Assembly (NCBI GenBank): GCA_963578805.1
Contig: CAUZDY010000008.1
Span: 1-64,000, forward strand
Source: CAUZIB01 sp963578805
Lineage (GTDB): Bacteria; Acidobacteriota; Vicinamibacteria; Vicinamibacterales; UBA8438
Length of the DNA stretch: 64,000 bases
Direction of reading: 5' to 3'
The translations under genes and the position numbers were made by a program. The first letter of the stretch is position 1. Each line of letters begins with the position of its first letter. Shown one piece after another: positions 15,604 to 24,685 of the stretch. The notes beneath the pieces were generated by a model. It was not told where the DNA came from. It ran no database searches and saw only the letters and a list, made by a program, of their open reading frames with translations.

Positions 15604-16249
15604 GGCACAAGGCCTACCGTCCATGGCGGGTGGCGGCTCGCCGACCTCGAGTCTGGGTCCTCCGCTGCCCCGGGACTTCTACGTCAGGCCGACCCTGGAT
15701 GTGGCGCGCGACTTGATTGGGAAGGTGCTGGTTCACGTCTCGCCGTCTGGCACCACAGCCGGAGCGATCGTTGAGGTTGAAGCCTATATCGGCGAGAGCG
15801 ACGCTGCTTGCCACGCGGCATCAGGGTTTACTGGTCGGAACGCTCCGTTGTATGGGTCACCGGGGCAGGCGTATGTCTATCTGAACTACGGGATGCACTA
15901 CTTGGTGAACGCAGTGACTGAGCCCGAGGGTATGCCGGCGGCCGTGCTGTTTCGAGCGGTGGAACCGATCCAGGGGCGTCACCTGATGCAGCAGAGGCGA
16001 GAGAGAACGTCGTCAGGCGAGCACGACTTATGCCGCGGTCCAGGGAACCTGACCCGGGCGTTCGGGGTCTCGCTGTCCCACAATCGGTGCGACCTGACCG
16101 GTAACCGGCTCTTTATTGCCGACTGGGGGTTCACGCGGACCACTCACTGGACGCCGCGAATCGGTATTCGGGTCGCCGCGCGCCGCCGATGGAGATGCCT
16201 GGCGTCGGATAGCCCGGCGGTGTCCCGGCGAGTATCACCAACTCGCTAG
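15584..16249 (+). CDS. mpg: DNA-3-methyladenine glycosylase
   Basis: A 221-residue alkyladenine DNA glycosylase (AAG/Mpg family) that removes alkylated purines by base excision. The family blocks are visible: RDFYVRPTLDVARDLIGK at the start of the fold, VEVEAYIGESDAACHA with the catalytic Glu, GQAYVYLNYGMHY with the intercalating Tyr region, RGPGNLTRAFG and TPRIGIRV. The gene starts at ATG 15584 and overlaps the end of uvrA by 20 bases, so repair of bulky and alkylation damage is transcriptionally linked here. The C-terminus is somewhat Arg-rich and shorter in hydrophobic content than usual. Its last four bases overlap the end of the convergent protease gene. Confidence 0.92.
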   Translation: MRMQTRRAQGLPSMAGGGSPTSSLGPPLPRDFYVRPTLDVARDLIGKVLVHVSPSGTTAGAIVEVEAYIGESDAACHAASGFTGRNAPLYGSPGQAYVYLNYGMHYLVNAVTEPEGMPAAVLFRAVEPIQGRHLMQQRRERTSSGEHDLCRGPGNLTRAFGVSLSHNRCDLTGNRLFIADWGFTRTTHWTPRIGIRVAARRRWRCLASDSPAVSRRVSPTR

Positions 16250-17418
16250 CGCGGACGAGCCCGCAAGACCGGCACCTCGAACGATGTCTGCTCTCCGGCG
16301 CGGATGACTTCCAGTGTAACGGTGCTGCCGATAGGGGAATCGGACAAGAGCCGTAGGTAAGCAGCCGGGTCGTCGACCGGCTGGCCGTTGAACGCGACGA
16401 TCACATCTCCCGGCTCAATACCGACCCGGGCGGCTGCTGAGTCCTGGTGTATCTGCCAGACGACCACCCCCCCTGTGTCGGGTGCTCCAAGCTCACGAGC
16501 GAGCCGGGGGGACATCTGGCGCACGTCGACATAGCCGAACGAACCTCGCCGGACCTCGCCGAACTCGATCAGCTCCTCAATGACTCGTTTAGCTAGATTA
16601 CTTGGCACTGCGAACCCAACGCCCTGATAGCCACCGCTCTCGCTGAAGATAGCAGTATTGATCCCGACCAGTTCCCCGCGAGAATTGACCAGTGCTCCCC
16701 CAGAGTTACCAGGGTTGATCGCGGCGTCGGTCTGGATGAAGTCTTCGTATCGCGCCACACCAAGATTGTCCCGCCCCACCGCGCTCACGATGCCGAGTGT
16801 CACAGTCTGGTTCAACTGGAAAGGGTTTCCAACCGCCAGTACCCATTCAGCGATTCTCAGCGACGATGAGTCGCCGAATGGCACGATGGGGAGGTTCTCC
16901 GTCTCAATCTTCAAGAGGGCGATATCCGTCGAGGCGTCGCGCCCGACCACAGCGGCCTGATACTCGCGATTGTCGGCGAGCGTTACGGTGACGCCAGCCG
17001 TTTGGACACCGATCACATGGGCGTTGGTCAGGATGTAGCCGTCGTTCGTCACGATAACGCCCGACCCGAGACTCTGTCGCTCTTGATAACCGGAGAGACC
17101 CGGTCTGTCACCGAAAAAGTATCGAAAAAATGGATCGTTCGCGAAGCCGGTGCGCCGTTGCACGACCTGACGCGATGAAATATTGGTCACGGCTGCAATC
17201 GTGGCCTCCGCGATCAGGGTGAAATCCGGTCCGCCGACCAGTCCCAACGCCGGCGCTGGAGTGGCAGGTTGAGCCGCGAACGCGAGCGGCACATCCGTCG
17301 CCGCCGCCGCTCCTACATGGCTGGCCGCTTGCGTCTGGAGTCGGCCGGTGAGGACGACACCTCCGGCCATACCTGCCAGGAAGAGTAGCGATCCAAGAAC
17401 CACGATACTGGTGCGCAT
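16246..17418 (-). CDS. DegP/HtrA-type serine protease with PDZ domain
   Basis: A 390-residue trypsin-like protease of the HtrA family with one PDZ domain. An N-terminal hydrophobic segment (residues 5-24) anchors or exports it to the periplasm. The catalytic triad is visible as TNAHVIG (His134), STDIALLK (Asp165) and NPGNSGGAL (Ser239). The PDZ domain follows from about residue 285, with GIEPGDVIVAFNGQ as its signature. The role is degradation or refolding of misfolded envelope proteins under stress. It is divergent from efp, with 85 bases between start codons, and converges with the glycosylase gene at its 3' end with a four-base overlap. Confidence 0.93.
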   Translation of the reverse strand: MRTSIVVLGSLLFLAGMAGGVVLTGRLQTQAASHVGAAAATDVPLAFAAQPATPAPALGLVGGPDFTLIAEATIAAVTNISSRQVVQRRTGFANDPFFRYFFGDRPGLSGYQERQSLGSGVIVTNDGYILTNAHVIGVQTAGVTVTLADNREYQAAVVGRDASTDIALLKIETENLPIVPFGDSSSLRIAEWVLAVGNPFQLNQTVTLGIVSAVGRDNLGVARYEDFIQTDAAINPGNSGGALVNSRGELVGINTAIFSESGGYQGVGFAVPSNLAKRVIEELIEFGEVRRGSFGYVDVRQMSPRLARELGAPDTGGVVVWQIHQDSAAARVGIEPGDVIVAFNGQPVDDPAAYLRLLSDSPIGSTVTLEVIRAGEQTSFEVPVLRARPR

Positions 17419-17503
17419 CAGTTACACTTCAAGGGGGCTGCCGACACCCCTTCTTATTCTACCGCTATCAGCTCCGGGAGCTATGGTACGATCGGCTGCT
17501 GTT

Positions 17504-18067
17504 ATGGCTTCGATTCAGGCGACCCGACTGAGAAAAGGCATGCTGATCAAGATGAACGCGGATCTACTCCGCGTCCTCGAGATTAATCATTTGACGCCCG
17601 GGAAGGGCCATGGGTTCGTCCAGGCCAAATTTCGGAACATCCGGAGCGGTTCGCTTAACGACCACAAGTTTCGGTCGGAGGACAGTGTCGAGCGGGCCGT
17701 TCTCGACTCACGCAATATGCAGTTTCTGTACGCTGACGGCGACGCCTATCACTTCATGGATACCGAGAGCTACGAGCAGACCCACCTTACCGCCGAGACC
17801 CTCGGCGACGCGGTGCACTATCTCTTGTCTGACTCTGTCATCACGGTTCAGCTGTTCGAGGACGAGCCGGTGGGTATCGAGCTACCACTTAACGTTGAAT
17901 TGGTGGTCAGCGACACAACGCCGGCGATCAAGGGTGCGACTGCCAGCGCACAGCTGAAGCCGGCAACGCTCGAGACCGGCCTGGTGGTTCAGGTGCCGCC
18001 GTTCGTGTCGGTGGGTGACACCATTCGAGTCAGCACAGAGTCCGGAGAGTATCAAGGTCGAGCCTAA
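17504..18067 (+). CDS. efp: translation elongation factor P
   Basis: EF-P, 187 residues, which relieves ribosome stalling at polyproline stretches. It has the three-barrel layout: a KOW-like N-terminal domain with the loop LTPGKGHGF, whose Lys near residue 34 is the site normally modified, a central OB fold, and a C-terminal OB fold ending VGDTIRVSTESGEYQGRA. ATG 17504 gives the standard MASIQAT start; the longer open frame from 17348 runs over the divergent protease. The lysine loop suggests an EpmA-type or similar modification, but no modification gene is in the window. TACGAT at 17487-17492 could be a -10 box, giving a very short leader. Confidence 0.96.
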   Translation: MASIQATRLRKGMLIKMNADLLRVLEINHLTPGKGHGFVQAKFRNIRSGSLNDHKFRSEDSVERAVLDSRNMQFLYADGDAYHFMDTESYEQTHLTAETLGDAVHYLLSDSVITVQLFEDEPVGIELPLNVELVVSDTTPAIKGATASAQLKPATLETGLVVQVPPFVSVGDTIRVSTESGEYQGRA

Positions 18068-18113
18068 CCCAAGCGGACCCTGTGGTTAGCGTGAGGACAC
18101 TAGCAGGTACGCG

Positions 18114-18683
18114 GTGAACGAGATCGATTTTTCGAATATTCTCGATGTCGCGTTAACCGGTCTTGGCTTTGGGTTTCTCGTCGCCAACCTGTGGACCGTC
18201 GTCCAATTGCTGCGGTTTTATCGGTATCGCGCCACCGCGCTGCTGACCTGGTCGGCCCGTAAGCCACCGTATTACGGCATTTTTCTTGGGTTCGGCGTTG
18301 TCTTCGGTGTATTACTCGTCGTCAAGTTCGTCGTGCGGGGCCAGCCGCTGATGAGCGGGTTCGGTGAGTTGATGATGTTGTTCTACTACGCTTATCTCTG
18401 GCCGATGTGTTTTCGGATCAAGCGTGGTTTGTATAAAAACGGCATCTGGACCGATTCGCGATTTGTACCCTACGAACAAATCGGGGGATTGAGTTGGAAA
18501 GAGGAGCGCGAGCTCACGCTTGTGATCATCTACCGCCTCCGCAGCCTGGCGCGGCATCTGAACGTGCCGCATGAGCACTACGGTGGGGTTCGCCGGCTAC
18601 TGCGTGACAAGATCGACAGCCACGATCTGCACTTTACGATGAAGATTTTTGACCTCGGAGGTGACGAGCGGGAAGTGGTTTAG
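18114..18683 (+). CDS. membrane protein of unknown function
   Basis: A 189-residue protein starting at GTG 18114 with CAGGT a few bases upstream. Two or three membrane helices lie at residues 12-35, 52-72 and 80-100, followed by a soluble C-terminal region of about 90 residues. The segment after the helices (RGLYKNGIWTDSRFVPYEQIGGLSWKE) resembles the small PH-like domains of DUF5673-type proteins, which read as membrane-attached domains of unknown role. It follows efp by 46 bases and may be transcribed with it. Confidence 0.7.
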   Translation: MNEIDFSNILDVALTGLGFGFLVANLWTVVQLLRFYRYRATALLTWSARKPPYYGIFLGFGVVFGVLLVVKFVVRGQPLMSGFGELMMLFYYAYLWPMCFRIKRGLYKNGIWTDSRFVPYEQIGGLSWKEERELTLVIIYRLRSLARHLNVPHEHYGGVRRLLRDKIDSHDLHFTMKIFDLGGDEREVV

Positions 18684-18752
18684 GAACATCGAGAATTGTC
18701 GGTCGACGGTCTTGGGGCTTGGATGGTCGTAAGTCGAGAGGAGGAGCGCTAA

Positions 18753-19565
18753 TCAGGATCCGGGTTCACGGAAAAACCCAATCAGCCCGGGGCCGAGAGC
18801 GGTCGGGTCGCCGAGCCATCCGGGAGGAGTGATCCAGACAAAAGCGAGGATGGCAATAACCATCAGGTCGTATTGCCAGGTGGCCCGGTCGAATGTCCAA
18901 AATAGTGCATGCCACACGGCAAGTACAGGCAGCGCGATGACGCGCCTGAGCGTCATTTTTACTTCCGGATGCAGTTCACTCGGTCCGGTTCGAAGTTCAC
19001 GCCACGTGAAATAGATTCGGTCGACGACCGTCACGGCCGACAGGACGAGGATGACCCAGAGGACTGCGGCCATCCGATTGGTGAAGGCGCCGATCATAAA
19101 CAGCACGATTCGCTCAGGGCGCTCCATAAATCCGACCTTACACCTGGCGATCAGAGATTCTGCACGCGCTCTCGTGTAGCTCGTCATGACCGAGAACATC
19201 AGCGCCAATGCCGTGATCATCACGTAGTCCGATCGCCCAGTCTCAGTGTAGAGATACAGCAGTCCGATGAAGAGTAAGATGTCTGAAAACCGGTCCATCA
19301 CCGAGTCCCAAAATCCGCCAAAAGCTGACGAGAGATTCGTGCGCTCCGCCACCTTGCCGTCAATGAAATCAAAGATGTTGGCGAACACCATGATGACACC
19401 GGCGGTCAGGAACTCGCCCACGCCGAGAGCCCACGCCGAGATCGCGTTCACGATAACTCCGATGAACGTCAGAGCATTCGGATGAATCCGAATAAGCACG
19501 CACGCGTCGACGATGGCGCGGAGCGGGAACATACACGCCGTGCCGATCATTCCGGTAAACGTCAT
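18753..19565 (-). CDS. CDP-alcohol phosphatidyltransferase
   Basis: A 270-residue membrane enzyme of the CDP-alcohol phosphatidyltransferase family, which transfers a phosphatidyl group from CDP-diacylglycerol to an alcohol in phospholipid synthesis. The active-site motif is clear: DFIDGKVAE, then G, then DSVMD, matching D-x2-D-G-x2-A-R-x8-G-x3-D-x3-D except that the usual Arg is Glu (followed by Arg). All four aspartates are present. Multiple membrane helices follow. The acceptor alcohol cannot be read; the sequence is closer to the inositol-phosphate and glycerol-phosphate types than to choline types. It is divergent from uvrC, with 192 bases between starts. Confidence 0.88.
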   Translation of the reverse strand: MTFTGMIGTACMFPLRAIVDACVLIRIHPNALTFIGVIVNAISAWALGVGEFLTAGVIMVFANIFDFIDGKVAERTNLSSAFGGFWDSVMDRFSDILLFIGLLYLYTETGRSDYVMITALALMFSVMTSYTRARAESLIARCKVGFMERPERIVLFMIGAFTNRMAAVLWVILVLSAVTVVDRIYFTWRELRTGPSELHPEVKMTLRRVIALPVLAVWHALFWTFDRATWQYDLMVIAILAFVWITPPGWLGDPTALGPGLIGFFREPGS

Positions 19566-19682
19566 GAGTTTGTTTCTCGCGCTACTTCACGCTGCACGGT
19601 GGGTTGCAACGTGGTTCGCGTAGCCGAGTGTGCCATATATCAAATATCAGAGGCAGGATACTCGTGTTTCCGGTTGTGCCTC

Positions 19683-19709
19683 TTGAAACTGAACGCCGAA
19701 CGATACAAT
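19683..19709 (+). promoter_or_regulatory. candidate sigma-70 promoter for uvrC
   Basis: TTGAAA (19683-19688) and TACAAT (19704-19709) are separated by 15 bases, slightly short, about 50 bases ahead of the uvrC start. It is the best promoter-like pair in the divergent gap. Confidence 0.4.
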
Positions 19710-19757
19710 CTCTAAAGGGGTTGGAATTTTCGCTCAATGAACGCAGCAGTGTAGCTC

Positions 19758-21590
19758 ATGGCGATTCGGGATCTGAAGGATCAGATCGGACGTTTACCCG
19801 AGCAACCGGGCGTGTATCTTTATTTCAACGCGGCCGGAGAGACGGTGTATGTCGGGCGAGCCCGCGTACTGCGAGACCGGGTCCGGAGCTATCTCGGTGC
19901 CTACGGGTCGAACCCCAAAACCGATGCCTTGCTGGAGGACGTCACGCGTCTGGAAGTCATCGTGACCGATTCGCTGGTCGAGGCGCTCGCCCTCGAAAAC
20001 AACCTTATCAAACAACGAACCCCACGTTTCAACATCTTGCTTCGCGACGATAAGAACTATCCCTACCTTCAGATCACAACCACGGAAGCGTTTCCGAGAG
20101 TGCTCGTGGCCCGGCGGGTCGAGCGAGACGGCACCTTCTACGCAGGGCCCTTTCTTCCCGCGACTTTTGCGCGTAAGACGATGTCACTGACTCATCGCTT
20201 GTTTGGGATCCGGTCCTGTAACGAAGTAATCAACGGGCAGCGGGGTCGGGCATGTCTTGAGTACGACATTAAGCGATGCTTGGCGCCCTGTGTCGAATCG
20301 ATTTGCAATCACTCGGAGTACGCCCAGGCGGTTGAGCGGACGCGATTGTTTCTGGAGGGTCGGAACGACGAACTCCTCGAGGATCTCCGTGCGCAAATGT
20401 TGACCGCGTCTACGGAAGAGCGGTACGAGATGGCGGCCCAGTATCGAGACACAATCCGCACCGTGGAAACGTTGCGCGACCGGCAGCAGAAAATGGCAGG
20501 TCCGCGGCTTGGGGAGCGCGACACGTTCGGTCTCAAAGTCGGTCCATTGGGTGCAGTGATCCAGGTGTTTCAAGTCCGGCGCGGTCGGGTCGTAGAGCGC
20601 GTTGAGCTGGTCACAGATGAGGCTACCGAAACGTCCGATCGAGAGGTCGAGTTGGTGCGGGCGGCGCTGCAACAGTTCTACGAGGCACGGAGGGCACCGG
20701 CCGAGGTTCATCTGCCATGGGCTCTTGAGGATCAAGTCGACATCGAGACATGGCTATCTGAGCGGTCGGGACATCGAGTCCGGATCTATGTACCGAAGCG
20801 CGGCGACAAGCGGGGACTTGTCGAGCTGGCTAGCCGGAATGCCGGTGTGGCATATGAGGCGCGCCACAGTGCCGACGCGCAGCGGTATGGCGCGGCGCTT
20901 GAGGAGCTCCGCGATCGGTTGGCCCTACCGAAAACACCGCGCCGACTCGAGTGCTTCGACATCTCGACGATCCAGGGGGCGGAAACCGTCGGCTCGCTCG
21001 TCGTCAACGAGGATGGGAGGATGCTCCGTCGTGACTATCGGAAGTTCCGGGTCCGGGGCGACCGTAAAAAGACACGGGGTCCTGACGATTTTGCTGCGAT
21101 GGAAGAGGTGGTACTTCGCCGATACCGGAGGGTTCTTGAGCAGGGCGGACCGTTTCCGGATCTGGTTATCGTTGACGGGGGAGTCGGCCAACTGTCTGCG
21201 GCCTACAAGGCGTTCGAGCAGCTAGGTCTCTCGAATCTTGTAGCGGTCGGGATCGCCAAACGGGAGGAGCTTCTGGTTACCCGTGACCGCCGTGATCCGG
21301 TCGCCATCCCCCGCGATAGTGCGGCCTTGCTGCTTGTGCAGAAAATCCGCGACGAGGCTCATCGCTTTGCGGTCACGTTCCACCGCCGGACCCGTATGAG
21401 GCGCGATCTGAAGTCGGAGTTGGACGTCGTGGCTGGAATTGGTCCCAAACGGCGACGTGTCCTGCTAGAACACTTTGGAAGCGTGACGCAGGTTGGACGG
21501 GCCACCCGGGAAGAACTAGTGCCCATCGTTGGAGCCAAGGTGGCCGGTGCGGTGATTGAGCATTTCGCGGATCGTTCCAGGCTGGGGTGA
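19758..21590 (+). CDS. uvrC: excinuclease ABC subunit C
   Basis: UvrC, 610 residues, makes both incisions around a lesion after UvrA/UvrB recognition. The N-terminal GIY-YIG nuclease is visible (PGVYLYF then VYVGRARVLRDRV), followed by a Cys-containing region (RACLEYDIKRCLAPC), the UvrB-interacting UVR motif near residue 215 (EERYEMAAQYRD), the RNase H-like endonuclease domain with ECFDIST and VDGGVGQL, and two helix-hairpin-helix motifs at the end (GIGPKRRRVLLEHFGS, IVGAKVAGAV). ATG 19758 gives the normal N-terminus. It heads a closely packed rightward run through cmk. Confidence 0.97.
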   Translation: MAIRDLKDQIGRLPEQPGVYLYFNAAGETVYVGRARVLRDRVRSYLGAYGSNPKTDALLEDVTRLEVIVTDSLVEALALENNLIKQRTPRFNILLRDDKNYPYLQITTTEAFPRVLVARRVERDGTFYAGPFLPATFARKTMSLTHRLFGIRSCNEVINGQRGRACLEYDIKRCLAPCVESICNHSEYAQAVERTRLFLEGRNDELLEDLRAQMLTASTEERYEMAAQYRDTIRTVETLRDRQQKMAGPRLGERDTFGLKVGPLGAVIQVFQVRRGRVVERVELVTDEATETSDREVELVRAALQQFYEARRAPAEVHLPWALEDQVDIETWLSERSGHRVRIYVPKRGDKRGLVELASRNAGVAYEARHSADAQRYGAALEELRDRLALPKTPRRLECFDISTIQGAETVGSLVVNEDGRMLRRDYRKFRVRGDRKKTRGPDDFAAMEEVVLRRYRRVLEQGGPFPDLVIVDGGVGQLSAAYKAFEQLGLSNLVAVGIAKREELLVTRDRRDPVAIPRDSAALLLVQKIRDEAHRFAVTFHRRTRMRRDLKSELDVVAGIGPKRRRVLLEHFGSVTQVGRATREELVPIVGAKVAGAVIEHFADRSRLG

Positions 21591-21627
21591 GCGGCCGAGG
21601 TTATCGATCGGTGGTATCCTGCCAGTA

Positions 21628-22272
21628 TTGCTGGGTCTAGACCTCGGCCAGCTGGCCACGATCTTCGCCATTCTGATCTTCTCTCTGACTGTTCACGAGT
21701 CTGCGCACGCCTGGGCTGCGTCGCGTCTCGGCGACTCGACGGCGAAGCAGCTCGGTAGACTCACGCTCAATCCGGTGGCACACGTGGATCCCGTCGGCAC
21801 GCTTCTCTTGCCGCTGGTAGCATTTACGACGGGAGCCCCGATTATCGGGTGGGCCAAGCCGGTGCCGGTCAACCGAGGCTGTCTGGAGAATCCCCGCCGT
21901 GACTTCCTCTACATTGCGGCGGCCGGGCCCGTAAGCAATATACTGCTCGCCTCAGTAGCATCGGTGGTCATGCGGACAGTTCAGGTTAGCCCGATCGAGG
22001 TTGGGATTGGATCGGGTCTTCCGGTGTGGAGTATCGCGGCCACCGCATTCGAGCTTAATCTGTTACTGGCAGTGTTCAACATGGTCCCGGTGCCGCCGCT
22101 TGACGGTGGGAACGTTCTCGCCGGTCTACTTCCGTCGGGTCTGGCCGATGCGTTCGATCGCTTCATTCGACCCTGGGGGTTCCTGCTCTTGTATGCTTTG
22201 CTACTAACCGGCGCGCTTGGCAGGCTCATAACGCCGCCGTATTTGTTTCTCTCGTGGGTGCTGACACGGTAA
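21628..22272 (+). CDS. M50-family site-2-type membrane metalloprotease
   Basis: A small membrane zinc protease of the site-2 protease family, about 214 residues. The zinc motif HESAH is in the first helix near residue 25, and the second metal ligand block is NMVPVPPLDGG near residue 150. Other family marks are RLTLNPVAHVDPVGT and GWAKPVPVN. There are about five hydrophobic segments. No ATG lies at the start of the conserved region; TTG 21628 best fits the usual N-terminus (LGLDLGQ), while an upstream TTG at 21556 would overlap uvrC by 35 bases. The substrate is unknown. It overlaps the start of trpS by 19 bases. Confidence 0.88.
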   Translation: MLGLDLGQLATIFAILIFSLTVHESAHAWAASRLGDSTAKQLGRLTLNPVAHVDPVGTLLLPLVAFTTGAPIIGWAKPVPVNRGCLENPRRDFLYIAAAGPVSNILLASVASVVMRTVQVSPIEVGIGSGLPVWSIAATAFELNLLLAVFNMVPVPPLDGGNVLAGLLPSGLADAFDRFIRPWGFLLLYALLLTGALGRLITPPYLFLSWVLTR

Positions 22273-23267
22273 AACCAAGAGTCGTTTCGGGGATGCGCCC
22301 AACCGGCAGGTTGCATCTAGGGCACCTGGCGGGGGCGCTCAGAAACTACTGTGAGCTTCAGGCCGACTACGACTGTATGTACTTTGTTGCCGACTGGCAT
22401 GCCTTGACCAGTGATTACGGCAACACCAAGGAGCTGACGACCTACGCGCTCGACAACGTGGCCGACTGGATCGCGGCGGGTGTCGATCCGGATCGGTCTA
22501 CTTTATTTGTCCAGTCGTTGGTTCCCGAGCACGCGGAGCTCTATCTTCTGCTGTCGATGGTCGTCCCGATTCCGTGGCTCGAGCGCGTTCCGACATACAA
22601 GGAACAAGTCGAACAGCTTTCGGACCGCGACTTGTCTACGCTCGGGTTTCTGGGATATCCGCTGCTACAGGGGGCTGATGTCGTGATTTATCACGCTCAG
22701 TATGTGCCGGTGGGTGAGGACCAGGTCCCTCACCTCGAGCTGACGAGGGAGGTCATCCGGCGCTTTCAAGGTCTGTTCGGCGATCTGTTTCCCGAGCCTC
22801 AGCCGCTCCTCACACGCTTTCCTAGGCTGCCGGGACTTGATAATCGCAAGATGAGCAAGAGCTACGGAAACACTATCGATCTATCAGACGACGCGTCCAC
22901 CGTCCGTAAGAAGGTAATGCGGATGTATACAGACCCGAAACGGGTCCGTGCCGATATCCCTGGCACGGTCGAGGGTAACCCGGTGTTCATCTATCATGAT
23001 GCGTTCAACCCCAATACGGCCGAAGTCGATGAACTCAAGGTGCGGTATCGAGCCGGCACGGTCGGTGATGTCGAGGTCAAGGAGTGTCTCGTACGAGCCG
23101 TCGACGCGGTGCTTGCCCCGATGCGTGAGCGCCGTAATGAGATCATGAGCCAACCTGGTCTCCTCAGTGAGATCGTCATGGATGGGTCTAGTCGGGCACG
23201 TACGATTGCTCGTAAGACCATGAAGGATGTGCGTGCTGCCGTCGGATTAGGCTATGAAAGCCCCTAG
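22254..23267 (+). CDS. trpS: tryptophanyl-tRNA synthetase
   Basis: TrpRS, 337 residues, a class I synthetase charging tRNA-Trp. The N-terminal signature is PTGRLHLGHLAGAL, the second is KMSKSYGN near residue 201. Between them lie LGYPLLQGADVVIY and VGEDQVPHLELTR, typical of bacterial TrpRS. It starts at GTG 22254 within the preceding protease gene, and its last 14 bases overlap scpA, indicating translational coupling. Confidence 0.96.
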   Translation: MGADTVKPRVVSGMRPTGRLHLGHLAGALRNYCELQADYDCMYFVADWHALTSDYGNTKELTTYALDNVADWIAAGVDPDRSTLFVQSLVPEHAELYLLLSMVVPIPWLERVPTYKEQVEQLSDRDLSTLGFLGYPLLQGADVVIYHAQYVPVGEDQVPHLELTREVIRRFQGLFGDLFPEPQPLLTRFPRLPGLDNRKMSKSYGNTIDLSDDASTVRKKVMRMYTDPKRVRADIPGTVEGNPVFIYHDAFNPNTAEVDELKVRYRAGTVGDVEVKECLVRAVDAVLAPMRERRNEIMSQPGLLSEIVMDGSSRARTIARKTMKDVRAAVGLGYESP

Positions 23268-24060
23268 CGACTTCGAGTCGATTCTGCCGGACTATCCGGT
23301 CAAGCTGGCCAATTTTGAAGGACCGCTGGACCTCTTGCTCTACCTGATTAAGAACAACCAAGTCAGCGTCTATGATATTCCAATTGCTCTCATCACGGAC
23401 CAGTACCTGGACTATCTCGACCTAATGCAGGAACTCGACCTTGATGTTGCCGGTGAGTTCTTGGTTATGGCATCTACCTTGATCCACATTAAGTCGCGAC
23501 TGCTCGTGCCACGTCTCGAAGCCGAGACTGATGCGAATGACGAAGAGGATCCCAGAGACGCACTTGTACGTCGGTTGCTGGAGCACCAGAAGTTCAAGGC
23601 GGCAGCCGAACTGCTGCACGAACGCCAAATCGTTCGGAGCGCGCAGTGGCCTCGACCAGATAGCCGTGTTCAAGACATCGCTGGCGAGCCGTTTGAGCGC
23701 GAGCTGGAGGTTGACCTCTTTAGCTTATTGCAGGCCTTTCAGTCGGTCATTGCGCGCGCACGGGAGCGTCCGACCGTGGTGCTTCCGGCCGAGTTGGTTC
23801 CCGTTGAAACACGGATTGAGCAGTTACTGGAACGGTTATCAGAGACGGAGGCGTGTGCATTTGAGGATCTCTTTACCGACGCCTCATCCCGGCAGGACCT
23901 AATCACGACGTTTCTGGCGTTGCTCGAGATGATTCGGTTGAAGCTGATTCGGGTTTTCCAGGGCGACACGTTCGGTCCGATTCGGGTGTACAAGCGCGCA
24001 CGTCTTGCCGATGCGGAGATGCCGGTCGAGGAGACGAAACGGATGACCGATGACCGATGA
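23254..24060 (+). CDS. scpA: segregation and condensation protein A
   Basis: ScpA, 268 residues, the kleisin subunit that bridges Smc heads with ScpB in chromosome condensation. The N-terminal FEGPLDLLLYLIKNNQVSVY block and the following YLDLMQELDLDVAGEFLVMAS helix are diagnostic; the C-terminal winged-helix region ends with LIRVFQGDTFGPIRV. ATG 23254 overlaps the trpS end. The scpB start at 24050 lies within this gene, giving the usual scpA-scpB coupling. Confidence 0.95.
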   Translation: MKAPSDFESILPDYPVKLANFEGPLDLLLYLIKNNQVSVYDIPIALITDQYLDYLDLMQELDLDVAGEFLVMASTLIHIKSRLLVPRLEAETDANDEEDPRDALVRRLLEHQKFKAAAELLHERQIVRSAQWPRPDSRVQDIAGEPFERELEVDLFSLLQAFQSVIARARERPTVVLPAELVPVETRIEQLLERLSETEACAFEDLFTDASSRQDLITTFLALLEMIRLKLIRVFQGDTFGPIRVYKRARLADAEMPVEETKRMTDDR

Positions 24061-24685
24061 TCTAGGTGGTCTCAAGGCGACGATCGAGGCGCTTATTTTT
24101 GCATCGCCGGAGCCAGTCACACTGAAGACGCTAACCAAAATTCTCAACGGTGAACCATCCGAGCACGTTCAGGCAGTACTCGGCGAGCTCACCCAGGATT
24201 GGAACCGCGGCGGAGGGCTTCAGCTGGTCGAGGTCGCGGGCGGATATCAAATCGTCACCCGCCCTGAGTTCAGCGAGTGGGTCCGCCGACTCTTTCACGA
24301 GCACTCGAGCCAACGGTTGTCGGTGCAGGCACTCGAGACGTTGGCGGTTGTCGCCTACCGACAGCCGGTAACGGGGCCAGAAATAACTGAGATCCGAGGT
24401 GTCAACACGTCAGGTGTGCTGGGGACGCTTCTGGAGCGTCGTTTAATCAAGGTGGTCGGTCGCAAGCCGGTCGTGGGTCGGCCGTTTCTCTACGCTACAA
24501 CTCGCGAGTTTCTTGACCGCTTTGGGTTGAACGATCTGACGGATCTGCCGAAGGTCGAGGATATGGCCGAGGCCTTGGGTATGGATGTGCCGCCTGGGTT
24601 GACGGATCCTCCGCCGACGGACGACGTCCTTCCCTTTGATGCATCCACGTCACCATCCAATAATTCTGAGGAACAGGTCCATTAG
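24050..24685 (+). CDS. scpB: segregation and condensation protein B
   Basis: ScpB, 211 residues, partner of ScpA in the Smc complex. Two winged-helix domains are visible; hallmark blocks are IEALIFASPEPVTLKTL, VEVAGGYQIVTRPEF, LSVQALETLAVVAYRQPVT, IRGVNTSGVLGTLLERRLI and GRPFLYATTREFLDRFGL. The C-terminal 35 residues are an acidic, Pro-rich tail. It overlaps scpA by 11 bases and the pseudouridine synthase start lies within its last codons. Confidence 0.95.
   Translation: MTDDLGGLKATIEALIFASPEPVTLKTLTKILNGEPSEHVQAVLGELTQDWNRGGGLQLVEVAGGYQIVTRPEFSEWVRRLFHEHSSQRLSVQALETLAVVAYRQPVTGPEITEIRGVNTSGVLGTLLERRLIKVVGRKPVVGRPFLYATTREFLDRFGLNDLTDLPKVEDMAEALGMDVPPGLTDPPPTDDVLPFDASTSPSNNSEEQVH

Noticed and set aside
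20184..20735. Long minus-strand frame within uvrC
   Set aside because: Antisense shadow of a well-conserved gene; its translation has no family features.
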